This document shows, one piece after another, positions 1 through 8,929 of a stretch of 23,131 nt of DNA; positions within the stretch are counted from its first letter, which is position 1; the number at the start of each line of letters is the position of its first letter. The DNA lies in contig DCBP01000113.1 of NCBI GenBank assembly GCA_002314055.1, positions 18,799 through 41,929 on the forward strand. The letters are read 5' to 3'. The DNA comes from Prevotella sp. UBA1104. Lineage in GTDB: Bacteria > Bacteroidota > Bacteroidia > Bacteroidales > Bacteroidaceae. Under the pieces are notes generated by a model, which was given only the letters and a program-made list of their open reading frames with translations, was not told where the DNA came from and searched no databases. The position numbers were made by a program, and so were the translations under genes.

Positions 1-3
1 AGT

Positions 4-30
4 TCTCCCAGAACTCCCAGAACTCCCCAA
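4..30. repeat. 9-bp minisatellite (three units)
   Basis: Three consecutive 9-bp units (TCTCCCAGA, ACTCCCAGA, ACTCCCCAA) lie directly upstream of the GH106 start codon. The same 9-mer ACTCCCAGA recurs in the 3' end of ftsH (13701-13745). The window begins inside or next to this array, so its full length is unknown. No promoter is visible in the remaining 42 bases. Confidence 0.8.
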
Positions 31-42
31 AAGAAAAACCCA

Positions 43-3000
43 ATGAAAAGAATATTCTCTCTAATAATATCCGCAGCTGCTCTGCCGGCATTTGCCGGCA
101 ACCAGCTGCAAGCCCCCCTCCCCGCCCCTACCTGGTACGAACAGTTCTGCCAACCGCAGAACCAGGCTAAGCCATGGACGTTCTGGTATTGGATGTTTGG
201 CAACGTGAGCGACGAGGGCATTCGTCTCGACCTCCATGCCATGCACGATGCAGGCATAAAGGGCTTCTATCTTATGCCGATAAAAGACCCTACAGACAGT
301 AAGGACGGACTGGGCGGCTCTTCGCGACAGCTTTCGCCGGAATGGTGGAAAAGGATTGATACAGTTTTCCACACCGCCGACAGCCTCAACCTTGAAATGG
401 GAATTCATTTCTCCGACGGATTTGCCCTCGCCGGCGGTCCGTGGATTAAGCCTGAGGAGTCTATGCAGAAGGTGGTTTGGAGCGATACTATCGTAAGCGG
501 AGGAAAATATAACTTCAACGACAAGAGTTTTAAGCTCCCTCTGCCAAGAAATATTTATAAGGATTATTACGAGGATATTGCCGTTTATGCTTATCCCGCA
601 ACTTATGCCGACGACAGGAAGCCGAAGGCATCGGTGGAATTTCCGTTTAAGTCGACCAAGCCGTGCGACATCATTATGCAGTATGACGAACCGTTCACTC
701 TGCGCAGCGTGGAGATTGTAACGGGTGGCAACAACTATCAGGCTCATCGCTTTAAGGTGTATGCTTCTGATGATGGAGTGAACTACAAATTCGTTAGGGA
801 AATTTACCCTGCCAGACAGGGATGGCAGAACACGGATGCTCTTGCCACATACGCCATACCGGCTACTAAGGCTAAGTATTTCAAATTCCACTGGACTCCG
901 GAAGGCAGCGACCCGGGCAGCGAGGACATGGATGCCGCCAAGTGGAAGCCCAACCTGAAGATTGGCGGACTTAACCTCGGATCGGAACCTGTCATTGACG
1001 GTTACGAGGGGAAGTCGGGAGTTGTCTGGCGTGTGTCGAAGGATTTTCCCATTGCCGAAAACGAATGTGTCAATCCTACAAAGGTTATCGACCTGACAAA
1101 CAGACTGTTGCTCTCCTCTACTAAAGACTCTCCGCTGAGCTTCTCTCTGCCTAAAGGCAAATGGCACATTGTGCGCATAGGTCATACTTCTACCGGGCAT
1201 ACCAACGCCACTGGCGGTGGGGGCAGAGGACTGGAATGCGACAAGTTCTCCGTTGCTGCCATAGACAAGCAGTTCGACAACTGGTTCGCCAATATCTACC
1301 GCCACGCTCCGCAAGACATCGTGAAAAGGGTTTTGACACGGTTGCACGTGGACAGTTGGGAGGCTGGCTCGCAAAACTGGAGCAAGAACTTCTTGGATGA
1401 GTTCGAGAAACGTCGCGGATATGACCTGAAGCCTTGGCTGCTGGTTTATACCGGCGTGCCGATGAAGTCTAACGGACTGTCGGATATGGTATTGCGCGAT
1501 ATTCGCCTCACTATCGGCGACCTCATAAACGACGTGTTCTTCACGGAGGTGAGACGCCTTGCCGACCAATATGGCATGAAGCTTTCTACGGAATGTGTTG
1601 CCCCGACGATGGTGAGCGACGGACTGCGCCATTATCAGTTCAGCGATTACCCTATGGGCGAGTTTTGGCTGAACAGTCCCACTCACGACAAGCTCAACGA
1701 TATGCTCGACGCCGTGAGCGGAGCTCATATCTACGGCAAGAATATCATTCAGGCGGAGGGATTCACTGAGGTACGCGGCACTTGGGACGAGCATCCGGCA
1801 ATGCTCAAAAAGCTTCTCGACCACAACTACTGCACGGGTATCAACAGTATCGTGTTCCACGTAAACACCCATAACCCATTTGTCGACAAGACACCGGGAA
1901 TGACGCTCGACGGCATTGGCACTTTCTTCCAGCGCGACAACACATGGTGGCGAGAGATGCCGGCGTTCTGTAATTACATTTCCAAGACTCAGGCACTCTT
2001 GCAATACGGCAGACCTGTGAGCGACATCGCTGTATATATCGGCGACGAGATGCCTCGACGCGCTATTCTGCCGGAAAGACTCGTATGGACACTGAACGGC
2101 TTGTTCTCATACAACACTCTGGCTGCCGAAATTAAGCGAAAGATAAACGACGGACAACCGCTGGAGGTTAGTCCCGTGGGCGTTACCCACACCAAGAACA
2201 TGACTAAGGCTGACGACTGGATTAATCCGCTGCGCGGATATAAATACGATTCGTTCAACCATGATGCGCTCAATGGATGCAGGGTGGAAAACGGCAAACT
2301 CATTACAAGGGGCGGTACGGTATACAGCACCTTTGTCGTGCCACAGAAGCGACCTATGAATCCAGACCGCATCGTTAGCTGCTGGAATACTATAGACTCG
2401 ATAGCAAAGCTGGGAGTTCCCGTGATTAAGGAAAAATGGACAAAGGATGATTTGTCTGCCATCGGCATTGCCCGCGATGCGGTATTGCCAGACAGTATCG
2501 ACTTCACCCACCGTCACGCCGACGATGCTGACATCTATTTTATCAGCAACCAGGGGAACGAGACGAAATGCTTTGCTCCGGAATTCCGCGACAGAAGGAA
2601 ATTCTGCTATATCGTGAATGCCGAAGACGACCATATCTATGAATGGAACAGCAGTTACGAGATTACGCTTCCTTCCGGCTACTCTCTCTTCTATGTCTTC
2701 ACGGATAATGAGATTGACAACAGATATCTGTATCAGCCGAAACAAGTAGGAATGATGTTGCCTTTGAACAACAAATCATGGAAGGTGTCGTTTGAAAAAA
2801 CAGGAAAAGTGATTGAGATGAAGGAGCTCAGGGACTGGACTTCTTATCAAGAGAACGACATAAGATATTACTCCGGACATGTTTCTTATGAAACGACATT
2901 CAAGCGCAAGAGTTCTGCTGCTAAAGGCGAAGCTGTTGTCCTCGACCTTGGCAGAGTGGAGAATATCGCCACGGTTTATGTTAACGGCAAAAATTGCGGC

Positions 3001-3222
3001 ACTCTGTGGCGTGCTCCTTACACCGTAGACATTACAGATGCGGTAAAGAAAGGCAAGAACGAACTGAAAATTGTTGTGGTCAATACTTGGGCTAACGCGC
3101 TGCAAGGTAATGATGAAGGCAAGGCTCCTTTCAAAGGTATATGGACAAACGGCAAATATCGCCGTGCGAGCAAGCAACTGCTCCCGGCAGGTTTGTTGGG
3201 TGATGTAAGAATTAGTGAATAA
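43..3222 (+). CDS. Glycoside hydrolase family 106-type alpha-L-rhamnosidase, secreted
   Basis: The 1059-residue product starts with a signal peptide (about residues 1-18, ending PAFAG). Mature GH106 enzymes release terminal alpha-L-rhamnose from pectic or other glycans, usually in the periplasm or at the cell surface. The N-terminal block with FWYWMFGNVSDEGI followed by DLHAMHDAGIKGFY matches the family hallmark 'W.W..GN.t.eGI..DL..m..aGi.G'. Later segments (DSWEAGSQNW, STECVAPTM, QAEGFTEVRGTW) look like the active-site barrel with candidate acidic residues. A galactose-binding-like beta-sandwich fills about residues 930-1055, including LDLGRVENIATVYVNGK. Length fits the family. The start at 43 is directly followed by the signal peptide. 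It is followed after 8 nt by an acetylesterase, suggesting one transcript for an acetylated rhamnose-containing glycan. Substrate is inferred; related beta-galactosidase/GH2-like folds are the main alternative. Confidence 0.85.
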   Translation: MKRIFSLIISAAALPAFAGNQLQAPLPAPTWYEQFCQPQNQAKPWTFWYWMFGNVSDEGIRLDLHAMHDAGIKGFYLMPIKDPTDSKDGLGGSSRQLSPEWWKRIDTVFHTADSLNLEMGIHFSDGFALAGGPWIKPEESMQKVVWSDTIVSGGKYNFNDKSFKLPLPRNIYKDYYEDIAVYAYPATYADDRKPKASVEFPFKSTKPCDIIMQYDEPFTLRSVEIVTGGNNYQAHRFKVYASDDGVNYKFVREIYPARQGWQNTDALATYAIPATKAKYFKFHWTPEGSDPGSEDMDAAKWKPNLKIGGLNLGSEPVIDGYEGKSGVVWRVSKDFPIAENECVNPTKVIDLTNRLLLSSTKDSPLSFSLPKGKWHIVRIGHTSTGHTNATGGGGRGLECDKFSVAAIDKQFDNWFANIYRHAPQDIVKRVLTRLHVDSWEAGSQNWSKNFLDEFEKRRGYDLKPWLLVYTGVPMKSNGLSDMVLRDIRLTIGDLINDVFFTEVRRLADQYGMKLSTECVAPTMVSDGLRHYQFSDYPMGEFWLNSPTHDKLNDMLDAVSGAHIYGKNIIQAEGFTEVRGTWDEHPAMLKKLLDHNYCTGINSIVFHVNTHNPFVDKTPGMTLDGIGTFFQRDNTWWREMPAFCNYISKTQALLQYGRPVSDIAVYIGDEMPRRAILPERLVWTLNGLFSYNTLAAEIKRKINDGQPLEVSPVGVTHTKNMTKADDWINPLRGYKYDSFNHDALNGCRVENGKLITRGGTVYSTFVVPQKRPMNPDRIVSCWNTIDSIAKLGVPVIKEKWTKDDLSAIGIARDAVLPDSIDFTHRHADDADIYFISNQGNETKCFAPEFRDRRKFCYIVNAEDDHIYEWNSSYEITLPSGYSLFYVFTDNEIDNRYLYQPKQVGMMLPLNNKSWKVSFEKTGKVIEMKELRDWTSYQENDIRYYSGHVSYETTFKRKSSAAKGEAVVLDLGRVENIATVYVNGKNCGTLWRAPYTVDITDAVKKGKNELKIVVVNTWANALQGNDEGKAPFKGIWTNGKYRRASKQLLPAGLLGDVRISE

Positions 3223-3230
3223 ACAAAATA

Positions 3231-4643
3231 ATGAAAAGACAAATCATTTTATCTACCCTCATCGCTGTCGCCATGACAGCAGGGGCAAAAGTAACGTTGC
3301 CAAAGATTTTCTCCAATGGCATGGTAATGCAGCAGCAGACCGATGCCAACATCTGGGGAAAGGCGAATGCTAATGCTACAGTAAAGATTTCCACATCGTG
3401 GAACAAGAAGACCATTACGGTTAAGTCTGATTCTGAAGGTGAATGGAAAGCTAAAGTACAGACGCCACAGGCTGGCGGTCCCTACTCCATCACATTCAGC
3501 GACGGAGAGAAGACAACTCTCGACAATATCCTCGTCGGCGAGTTGTGGATTTGCTCCGGACAGAGCAATATGGAGATGCCGATGAAGGGATTCAAGAACC
3601 AACCGGTGGAGAATGCCGTGGAGGATATTCTGCATAGCGGCGACAAGGAGATGCGCCTGTTTACAGTGAAGCGTACAAGTAAGTTTGCTCCTGTCGACGA
3701 CGTTGTCGGCGAATGGAAAGAGGCATGCCCGGAATCGGTGCGCGACTTCAGTGCTACGGCATATTACTTCGGTCGCGAACTTAGAAGTATGCTCGGAGTG
3801 CCCGTTGGTCTTATCGTTACTTCATGGGGCGGTTCTTCGTGCGAGGCATGGATGAACAGAGACTGGCTCAAGGCTTTCCCACAGATTGAGCTGCCTACAT
3901 CTCAGGAAACGATTAAGTCGAAAAACCGCACGGCTACGGTATTATATAATGGTATGCTCCGCCCACTCATCGGCGTATCGATGCGTGGTGTCATCTGGTA
4001 TCAGGGAGAGGAAAACGTGAGTCGTTCAAGTTATTATGCCGATCTCTTCTCGCGCATGATAAAGGGATGGAGAGAGGAATGGCAACAGGGCGATTTTCCC
4101 TTCTACTTCTGTCAGATTGCCCCTTACGACTATAGCCTCATCAAATGGGAGCAGTATAACAGTGCCTTTCTCCGCGAGCAACAGGCCAAGGCTGAACTGA
4201 TGAACAAAAACACGGGTATGGCTTGTCTTATGGATGCCGGACTGCAATATGGCATTCATCCGCGCAAAAAGCAGCTTGCCGGAATGCGACTTGCTCTGCT
4301 TGCCCTCGACAAGACGTACGGTATCAAGGGAATTACGTCGGAAAGTGCTTACTACAAGAATGTTGAGTTTAAGAACGATACTGCCGTAGTTACCTTTGAG
4401 CGCGCCGGAATGTGGATATACGGAAAGAACGGACTGAAAAGCGACCTCGTTGAAGTTGCCGGTGCCGACCATGTTTTCCATCCTGCCAAGGCTTGGATTG
4501 AACGTTCCAAACTTTATGTAAAGAGCGACGAGGTGAAGAATCCCGTTGCCGTACGCTATGCCTTCAAGGACTGGGCAGACGGCGATCTCTTCTGCGACGG
4601 ACTGCCCGTCAGCTCGTTCCGTACGGACAACTGGGATAAATAG
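3231..4643 (+). CDS. Sialate O-acetylesterase-type SGNH carbohydrate esterase, secreted
   Basis: The 470-residue product has a signal peptide (about 1-19). SGNH esterases of this family remove O-acetyl groups from sugars such as sialic acid or plant polysaccharides. CSGQSNMEMPM (residues 108-118) carries the predicted nucleophile Ser112. GVIWYQGEENV is the block with the oxyanion Asn region, and GIHP holds the predicted catalytic His343. In many relatives an Asp stands two residues before this His (D-I-H-P); here that position is Gly, so the acid may come from elsewhere or activity may be altered. The gene begins 8 nt after the rhamnosidase stop and both point the same way, so they are probably co-transcribed. 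With a rhamnosidase as partner, a pectin or other acetylated glycan is as plausible a substrate as sialic acid. Confidence 0.85.
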   Translation: MKRQIILSTLIAVAMTAGAKVTLPKIFSNGMVMQQQTDANIWGKANANATVKISTSWNKKTITVKSDSEGEWKAKVQTPQAGGPYSITFSDGEKTTLDNILVGELWICSGQSNMEMPMKGFKNQPVENAVEDILHSGDKEMRLFTVKRTSKFAPVDDVVGEWKEACPESVRDFSATAYYFGRELRSMLGVPVGLIVTSWGGSSCEAWMNRDWLKAFPQIELPTSQETIKSKNRTATVLYNGMLRPLIGVSMRGVIWYQGEENVSRSSYYADLFSRMIKGWREEWQQGDFPFYFCQIAPYDYSLIKWEQYNSAFLREQQAKAELMNKNTGMACLMDAGLQYGIHPRKKQLAGMRLALLALDKTYGIKGITSESAYYKNVEFKNDTAVVTFERAGMWIYGKNGLKSDLVEVAGADHVFHPAKAWIERSKLYVKSDEVKNPVAVRYAFKDWADGDLFCDGLPVSSFRTDNWDK

Positions 4644-4694
4644 TATTATTATGCTGTGCTGACACCTGATCAGTTCCGGTACTTTGCCGCATGT

Positions 4695-4768
4695 AGATTC
4701 GAGTCCAGTCTGGCGAACCTTCAGGAATCCTAAAAGTCGAGGGTGTAGTTCACACTGGAGTCGAATCT
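4695..4768. repeat. 15-bp inverted repeat spanning the porin gene 3' end
   Basis: AGATTCGAGTCCAGT at 4695-4709 is mirrored by ACTGGAGTCGAATCT at 4754-4768, matching 14 of 15 bases. The second arm lies inside the last codons of the minus-strand porin gene and the first arm beyond its stop. The RNA could fold into a long hairpin over the stop codon. There is no adjacent T-run, so a simple intrinsic terminator is not obvious. It sits where two genes converge. Confidence 0.6.
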
Positions 4769-5701
4769 CACGTTTCCCCTGTCTTGCGACATCTGCAGCT
4801 TTATGCCCACGCCATGAAATGGCCCGGCACTTAGTCCTACAGTTGACACCCGGTAGTCCCTTTCATTCGCAATGGTAAGCAGGTCATATCTCACGAATGG
4901 TAACAGCCAAGGCAGCAGCTGGTAACCGAGTTCTGCACCGACAGCAACATTATTGCTTTCCGACTGATATACCATTTCTCCACTGGAAATCCATTTTCCG
5001 TGATTGTAGTTGTAGTCTATGGCGGCGTAGTTGCACCATCTTTCTCCTTCCGTATCGCTTTCGATGAACTCACCTCGCCCTACAAAGCCAGCCACGCCCA
5101 GTCGCAACGCATCGTTGGCATACCAGTTTAGTCTGACTGCTCCCCCATGGTTCTCATAGTCTTCCACGCCAGCGTCTATATGGGCAAGATAACCAAGCCA
5201 ATACTCAAACTTGCCAAATTTTCCAGTTACGGCAATGGCTGTCTCGCGCCATTTCTTCGGTAGCACACGGCCTTCCGACAATGGGTCGTAGACGGTCAGT
5301 CCTGTTCCGTAATATGAGCTGACCAATCCCACGGGTATATTCAGAATACCTGCCAACACGCTTATCTTTGGCGAGAAGTCTTTTCTTACATAAGCCCAAT
5401 TCACGCTGTATTCGTCGCTGAAATGCCTTGGCCAGTCGCCGTTTTCCGTAAGATACTCAAATTCCTGTTCTGTACTCAGATGCCATCCCTTGCCCAAATG
5501 GATGTTCAAATCGACCACGCCATGCGGAAAATCATAAGTGTTGCGCTTGCCGCCGAAAAAGTTGTATCCATAGTTGGCTTCTGTATAAAAACTGCCGTCT
5601 ATCCACCGGTGTGCGACAGAGTCGTTGTCTTGTGCTACGGCTGCCATAGGCATGCCAAGCAGAAATTGAGTCAAAAATATTGAATTGGTTATTTTCTTCA
5701 T
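4730..5701 (-). CDS. Outer-membrane beta-barrel, porin-like protein
   Basis: The 323-residue product has a signal peptide (about 1-23, ending AVAQ). Alternating aromatic/hydrophobic beta strands follow: FYTEANYGYNFFGG, WHLSTEQEFEYL, INVNWAYV-type segments, FEYWLGYLAHIDAG. It ends in the aromatic residue Phe (YTLDF), as expected for barrel proteins recognised by the BAM machinery. The pattern resembles phosphate-selective/OprP-like or other small porins, though it is shorter than classic OprO/OprP (about 400 residues). Its substrate cannot be read from sequence. A Bacteroidetes-type promoter lies at 5729-5760, so it is transcribed separately from the genes upstream, which end in a strong terminator at 5806-5844. 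It converges with the esterase gene. Confidence 0.7.
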   Translation of the reverse strand: MKKITNSIFLTQFLLGMPMAAVAQDNDSVAHRWIDGSFYTEANYGYNFFGGKRNTYDFPHGVVDLNIHLGKGWHLSTEQEFEYLTENGDWPRHFSDEYSVNWAYVRKDFSPKISVLAGILNIPVGLVSSYYGTGLTVYDPLSEGRVLPKKWRETAIAVTGKFGKFEYWLGYLAHIDAGVEDYENHGGAVRLNWYANDALRLGVAGFVGRGEFIESDTEGERWCNYAAIDYNYNHGKWISSGEMVYQSESNNVAVGAELGYQLLPWLLPFVRYDLLTIANERDYRVSTVGLSAGPFHGVGIKLQMSQDRGNVRFDSSVNYTLDF

Positions 5702-5728
5702 TAATGTCTTTAATATATATACTCATTA

Positions 5729-5760
5729 CAAAATTAGCACAAACAAGGGAGATACGCAAA
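5729..5760 (-). promoter_or_regulatory. Predicted Bacteroidetes promoter of the porin-like gene
   Basis: On the minus strand, TAATTTTG (5729-5736) fits the -7 consensus TAnnTTTG. A TTTG lies 20 nt upstream of it (5757-5760), fitting the -33 element. The start codon at 5701 is about 28 nt downstream of the -7 box. Confidence 0.6.
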
Positions 5761-5805
5761 TCATTCTTAAAAAATATTACCTGTGCAGCAGTCATGGAAG
5801 CCATG

Positions 5806-5844
5806 AAAAAAAAGACCGCAACTGAATGAGTAACAGTTACGGTC
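5806..5844 (-). terminator. Intrinsic terminator after the small-peptide gene
   Basis: Read on the minus strand, GACCGTAACTG (5834-5844) pairs with CAGTTGCGGTC (5814-5824) over 11 bp with one G-U pair and a 9-nt loop. Eight T residues follow (5806-5813). A second small hairpin lies just before it (arms 5861-5866 and 5872-5877). Together they end transcription of the 67-aa gene and isolate the porin gene. Confidence 0.9.
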
Positions 5845-5886
5845 TAAATCATTTTGTGCAACCGCAGTAAGTGCGGTCAGCTACGG

Positions 5887-6090
5887 TTATTTCCGAGAGT
5901 CTTCTTCATCCTCGGTGTCAGTCTCATCTTCGTCCCACAGGCTGGAGCCACCGCCCAACCAATTATTATTTGCCTTGGAGCGCTGGGGTTGACCGCTATA
6001 CTCGTTGTTGATGCCGATGCTGTTGGCAGCCATCAGAGACTCAGACTCTAATTTCTGCACTTTCACTGCAGGCTGAATATACTTTTTCAT
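5887..6090 (-). CDS. Small acidic-tailed peptide of unknown function
   Basis: The 67-residue product was not assigned to a named family. It starts MKKYIQPAVKVQKLESESLMAANS, a layout (MKKxYxxPxxxVxxxxxExLxAxS) that recurs in small Bacteroidales peptides as far as I recall. The middle is Asn/Gly/Ser rich (NNNWLGGGSS). The end is strongly acidic (DEDETDTEDEEDSRK). There is no hydrophobic signal sequence and no Cys. It starts 63 nt after the stop of the large broken secreted protein and shares its direction; AGGAAAGGAAAC precedes the ATG. A strong terminator follows 43 nt after the stop. The real-gene case rests on operon position, clean start and terminator. A leader/core style precursor is possible, but no modification enzyme lies nearby. 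Confidence 0.65.
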   Translation of the reverse strand: MKKYIQPAVKVQKLESESLMAANSIGINNEYSGQPQRSKANNNWLGGGSSLWDEDETDTEDEEDSRK

Positions 6091-6153
6091 TATTTGTTTC
6101 CTTTCCTAAATTTAAAAGTTACAATCGTTTAAACGACTGGTCAAGTGAGCCGG

Positions 6154-8595
6154 TTATTTCACGAACTTCTTGCCGTTGCGAATCACTATGCCTTTATAAG
6201 AGTTAGTTACACGCTGGCCAGCCAGGTTGTAGACTGGTGCATTGACATTTGCCTTCTCATATCCGATAGCATCGATGCCTGTGGTTTCGCCGTTACCGCC
6301 GAAGCTGAATGATTTAGCACCGTTTGCATGAGACTTCGGCACCACCAGATAAGCCTTGTGAGCTTGGTTGGCAAACAAACCACCATCAGCGTCACCCCAG
6401 TAGAAGCCAATGTTCTCGTAGTTATCGTCCAAAGAGAGCTTATAGAAGTAGTATTTGCTGGCATCACCTTCGATTAGCTTAGTCTCGTCAGTACCCAAGA
6501 GCATGTTATCCGGATCCTTTGTCATAAGTAAACCATCAGCATATTTGAAGATGTACTTGCCCTCAGCAGCAGAGACGACAACAGCCTCATCAGCCGGGAT
6601 TACCTTGCCAGCAGCATACTCGCGAGAAACTTTTAGACACTCATTGTCAACCTTGTAGGTCAAAGCCTTAGCACCTTCAGGAACTTTCAGTGCGCGGTTG
6701 CTGTAATACAACGTAACGTAGCCATACTCGTCCATATCAACCGTTACACCAGTTTCGGGAACCTTAGCATAGACAACGGTCATATTGTTCAGTTTCACTG
6801 TTCCCGTGTAGGTCAGCTCAACGTTTTGCTGGTTCACATCACCGATGGTCTGCTGCGGGTCGGTTGGATCTGTTACCACGCTGGAAATAATATAGCCATC
6901 TGGTACGGATAGGGTGAGCTTGGCGCCATTATAGATTCTGAAGTCGATCTTATCTGTACTCTTCCAGAAACGAGTAGAAGGAGAACCATTCGTTGTCACG
7001 GTTAAAGTTACATCATCTTGACGGATGGACTCACCTTCTGCCATGTCGCCATCACTTGAACCATCACTGTTTGACGTACCCTTGTTGTAGTTGCCTGGCA
7101 GTGTGAAGTCGAAAGTGGCAGTCTTAGTCTGAACTGAAGGATCAGACACGACAATCGTATAAGAAGCCTTAGAAGCTTCATATTTGTCGTTGCCAGCGAA
7201 GGCAGCGGTGATAATGGTTGATCCGGAATTCTTGTCACTCAAGGTAACTTCACCCGTCTGTGCGTTCACGGTAGCCACATCAGGATTGGAAGAAGTATAG
7301 GTCAGCTCACCAGCCCCTTCAGGATCCAGCGTAGCGGTAGGATAATTGAATGTGCCACCAACCTTCTCATAGTAAATCTTGTCGTTGCCGTCACGGAAGG
7401 TAACGGTGGTAGCGGTCTTCACTGTGCCCTGGTTCAAGAACTCAACGATGTAGTTGTCCTTGTCAAGCTCAATGATATCTTTGTACTTGGTAAGGACACC
7501 AAGAACAAGAACCTTGTCGCCAACCTTCAGCTGGTCGGCAGAAGTGAAGTCAGTATTGCCGAGATACTTGCCGCGGAAAGCCATGATAGAATCGGTGTCG
7601 CCCTCGTTGTCCACCAGATAGTAATCGCAGTTCTTGTATTTCACGATATTGTCAGCAGTTGTTTTGATTTTGCTAACGATACCTTTTACATAAACACTGT
7701 CAGTGGTCTGCTGACCAGCATTAACGATAGCGAGCACGTCAGCTACAGTGTAAGGATTCGCCTTCGTGCCGTCGCCTGTGAGCGAAAGTGCCTCAGCAAC
7801 ATTGAGCGTATAAGAAGCGCTGGATGCAGCGTAGGTATCGTTGCCAGCGAAAGCAGCGGTGATAGTAGTCTTGCCGGTTGTGCCTGTAAGGGTTACTGCA
7901 CCTGTTGCACCAACAGTAGCGACTTTCTCGTCAGAAGAAGAATAAGTCAGTGTGCCAGCCTCGGCAGGAGTCAGTGTAGCGGTAGGAGCGGTAAACTCGT
8001 CGCCTGGCTTCAAGTTGATGGTCTTGCCGTCGTAGTTTTCACCAAAGGAAACGGTGGTAGAGGTCTTGGTAGAACCTGAAGTCTCCCACTCAATCTTGAT
8101 GCTGGTGATGTAAACAGCACCTCCGGCAGAGCGGATACCGATGTATTGGTAGCTCTATTCAGGAGTGACCGTTACCGACGATGTGGTAGCCGTGCCAATC
8201 TTGGTTCCCTGTGTAGCACTTGAATACAAGTCTGCGGCTGAAGCATAAGCCTCGTTCTTGCCGTACACGTCCACTTTATTATTATTTGAAGCATCAAAGG
8301 TGAAAGTCACAGACTTGACAGTGCCAGCAGAAGTGGTGGTAACAATGCCGCTGTTGTTCCTACTGCGAATCTGTATGTACTCCGTCTTGTTCGTTTTGGC
8401 GAAGTTTCCCACATAAACAGCAGCGGATGTTAACTTCACACCAGAGAAGTCTGCATACTTCGTGGTGCTGGTGTTGAGTTCTCCACCCAATGATCTGAAG
8501 GTCAGCTCATCGGTGGTAGTGCCCTGCGCCAACGATACCCCCCCAATGGTCATGACCATGAGAAAGAGCATAAAAAATCGTAAATGCTTTAACAT
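6154..8595 (-). pseudogene. Large secreted multidomain protein interrupted by an in-frame TAG
   Basis: Translation from ATG 8595 gives a signal peptide and 146 residues ending VTVTPE, then TAG at 8155-8157. The same frame then continues without a break to 6154 (SYQYIGIRSAGGAVYI onwards), making 813 residues if the TAG were read through. The stop splits a beta-sandwich domain whose last strands (YIGIRS...ITSIKIEW) lie beyond it. After this come a bacterial Ig-like domain, an OB-fold-like domain (SVYVKGIVSKIKT ... VGDKVLVLGVLTKYKD), a second Ig-like domain, more beta-rich segments and a C-terminal tail (VYNLAGQRVTNSYKGIVI, NGKKFVK). That tail resembles type IX secretion-type sorting tails. A TTG at 8011-8013 could restart translation but would lack a signal peptide. 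A recent nonsense mutation or a sequencing error fits best. The ligand is unknown. Confidence 0.8.
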
Positions 8596-8688
8596 AAAAC
8601 AAATGTTTAATTAATAATAAATTTTTAGTCAAATACTTTTCTGTTCATCCCTTGAAAATATAATCAAGGTCTATTTAGTTTCCGGCGG

Positions 8689-8716
8689 CAAATTTATAAA
8701 ACTTTATGCATACAAA
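8689..8716 (-). promoter_or_regulatory. Predicted promoter of the large secreted-protein gene
   Basis: On the minus strand TAAATTTG (8689-8696) matches the -7 consensus. TTTG at 8713-8716 is 16 nt further upstream, a slightly short spacing. The leader to the ATG at 8595 would be about 85 nt. Confidence 0.5.
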
Positions 8717-8853
8717 CAAGCGATTTTAAACTATTAATCTATTTGTAATTATCTTGTCATACAAGTTGCAGAAGCGGCAATTGCTAAACAGCACAAAAAG
8801 TATGGCTCCTAACCATGAGAAAAAACAATAGAAGCAATACAGCAACAAGGAAA

Positions 8854-8915
8854 GAGGCATTACCATAGGCAGTTGACCTGTTTTGTATCGGTCAAACAAC
8901 CTGTGATAATGCCTC
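8854..8915 (-). terminator. Long hairpin terminator after the Spy/CpxP-like gene
   Basis: GAGGCATTA (8854-8862) and TAATGCCTC (8907-8915) form a perfect 9-bp stem. An inner stem TTGACC/GGTCAA lies inside it. Read on the minus strand it begins 14 nt after the stop codon and is followed by TTTCCTTGTT. The T-rich tail is modest, so termination is likely but not certain. Confidence 0.65.
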
Positions 8916-8929
8916 AGTTATTGTTTTTC

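Larger units (their letters stand above)
8596..8929. other. Intergenic region: promoter and structured terminator
   Basis: This 334-nt gap holds the promoter of the broken secreted-protein gene (8689-8716) and the long hairpin ending the 8930-9469 gene (8854-8915). An outer 10-bp inverted repeat (AAAAACAATA 8821-8830 and TATTGTTTTT 8919-8928) encloses that hairpin. No further gene was recognised. Confidence 0.7.

Noticed and set aside
61..2004. A 647-codon open frame on the minus strand
   Set aside because: It is antisense to the GH106 gene, has no recognisable domains, and its make-up reflects the complementary codon bias of the real gene.
4696..4706. tRNA T-loop-like remnant (GATTCGAGTCC)
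   Set aside because: No acceptor, D or anticodon stem is found around it; the inverted repeat with 4754-4768 explains the sequence better.
8155..8157. TAG recoded as a sense codon genome-wide
   Set aside because: No other in-frame TAG interrupts a gene here, and TAG is used as a normal terminal stop (for example porin-like gene end at 4730-4732 and Omp28-type gene end at 22144-22146).
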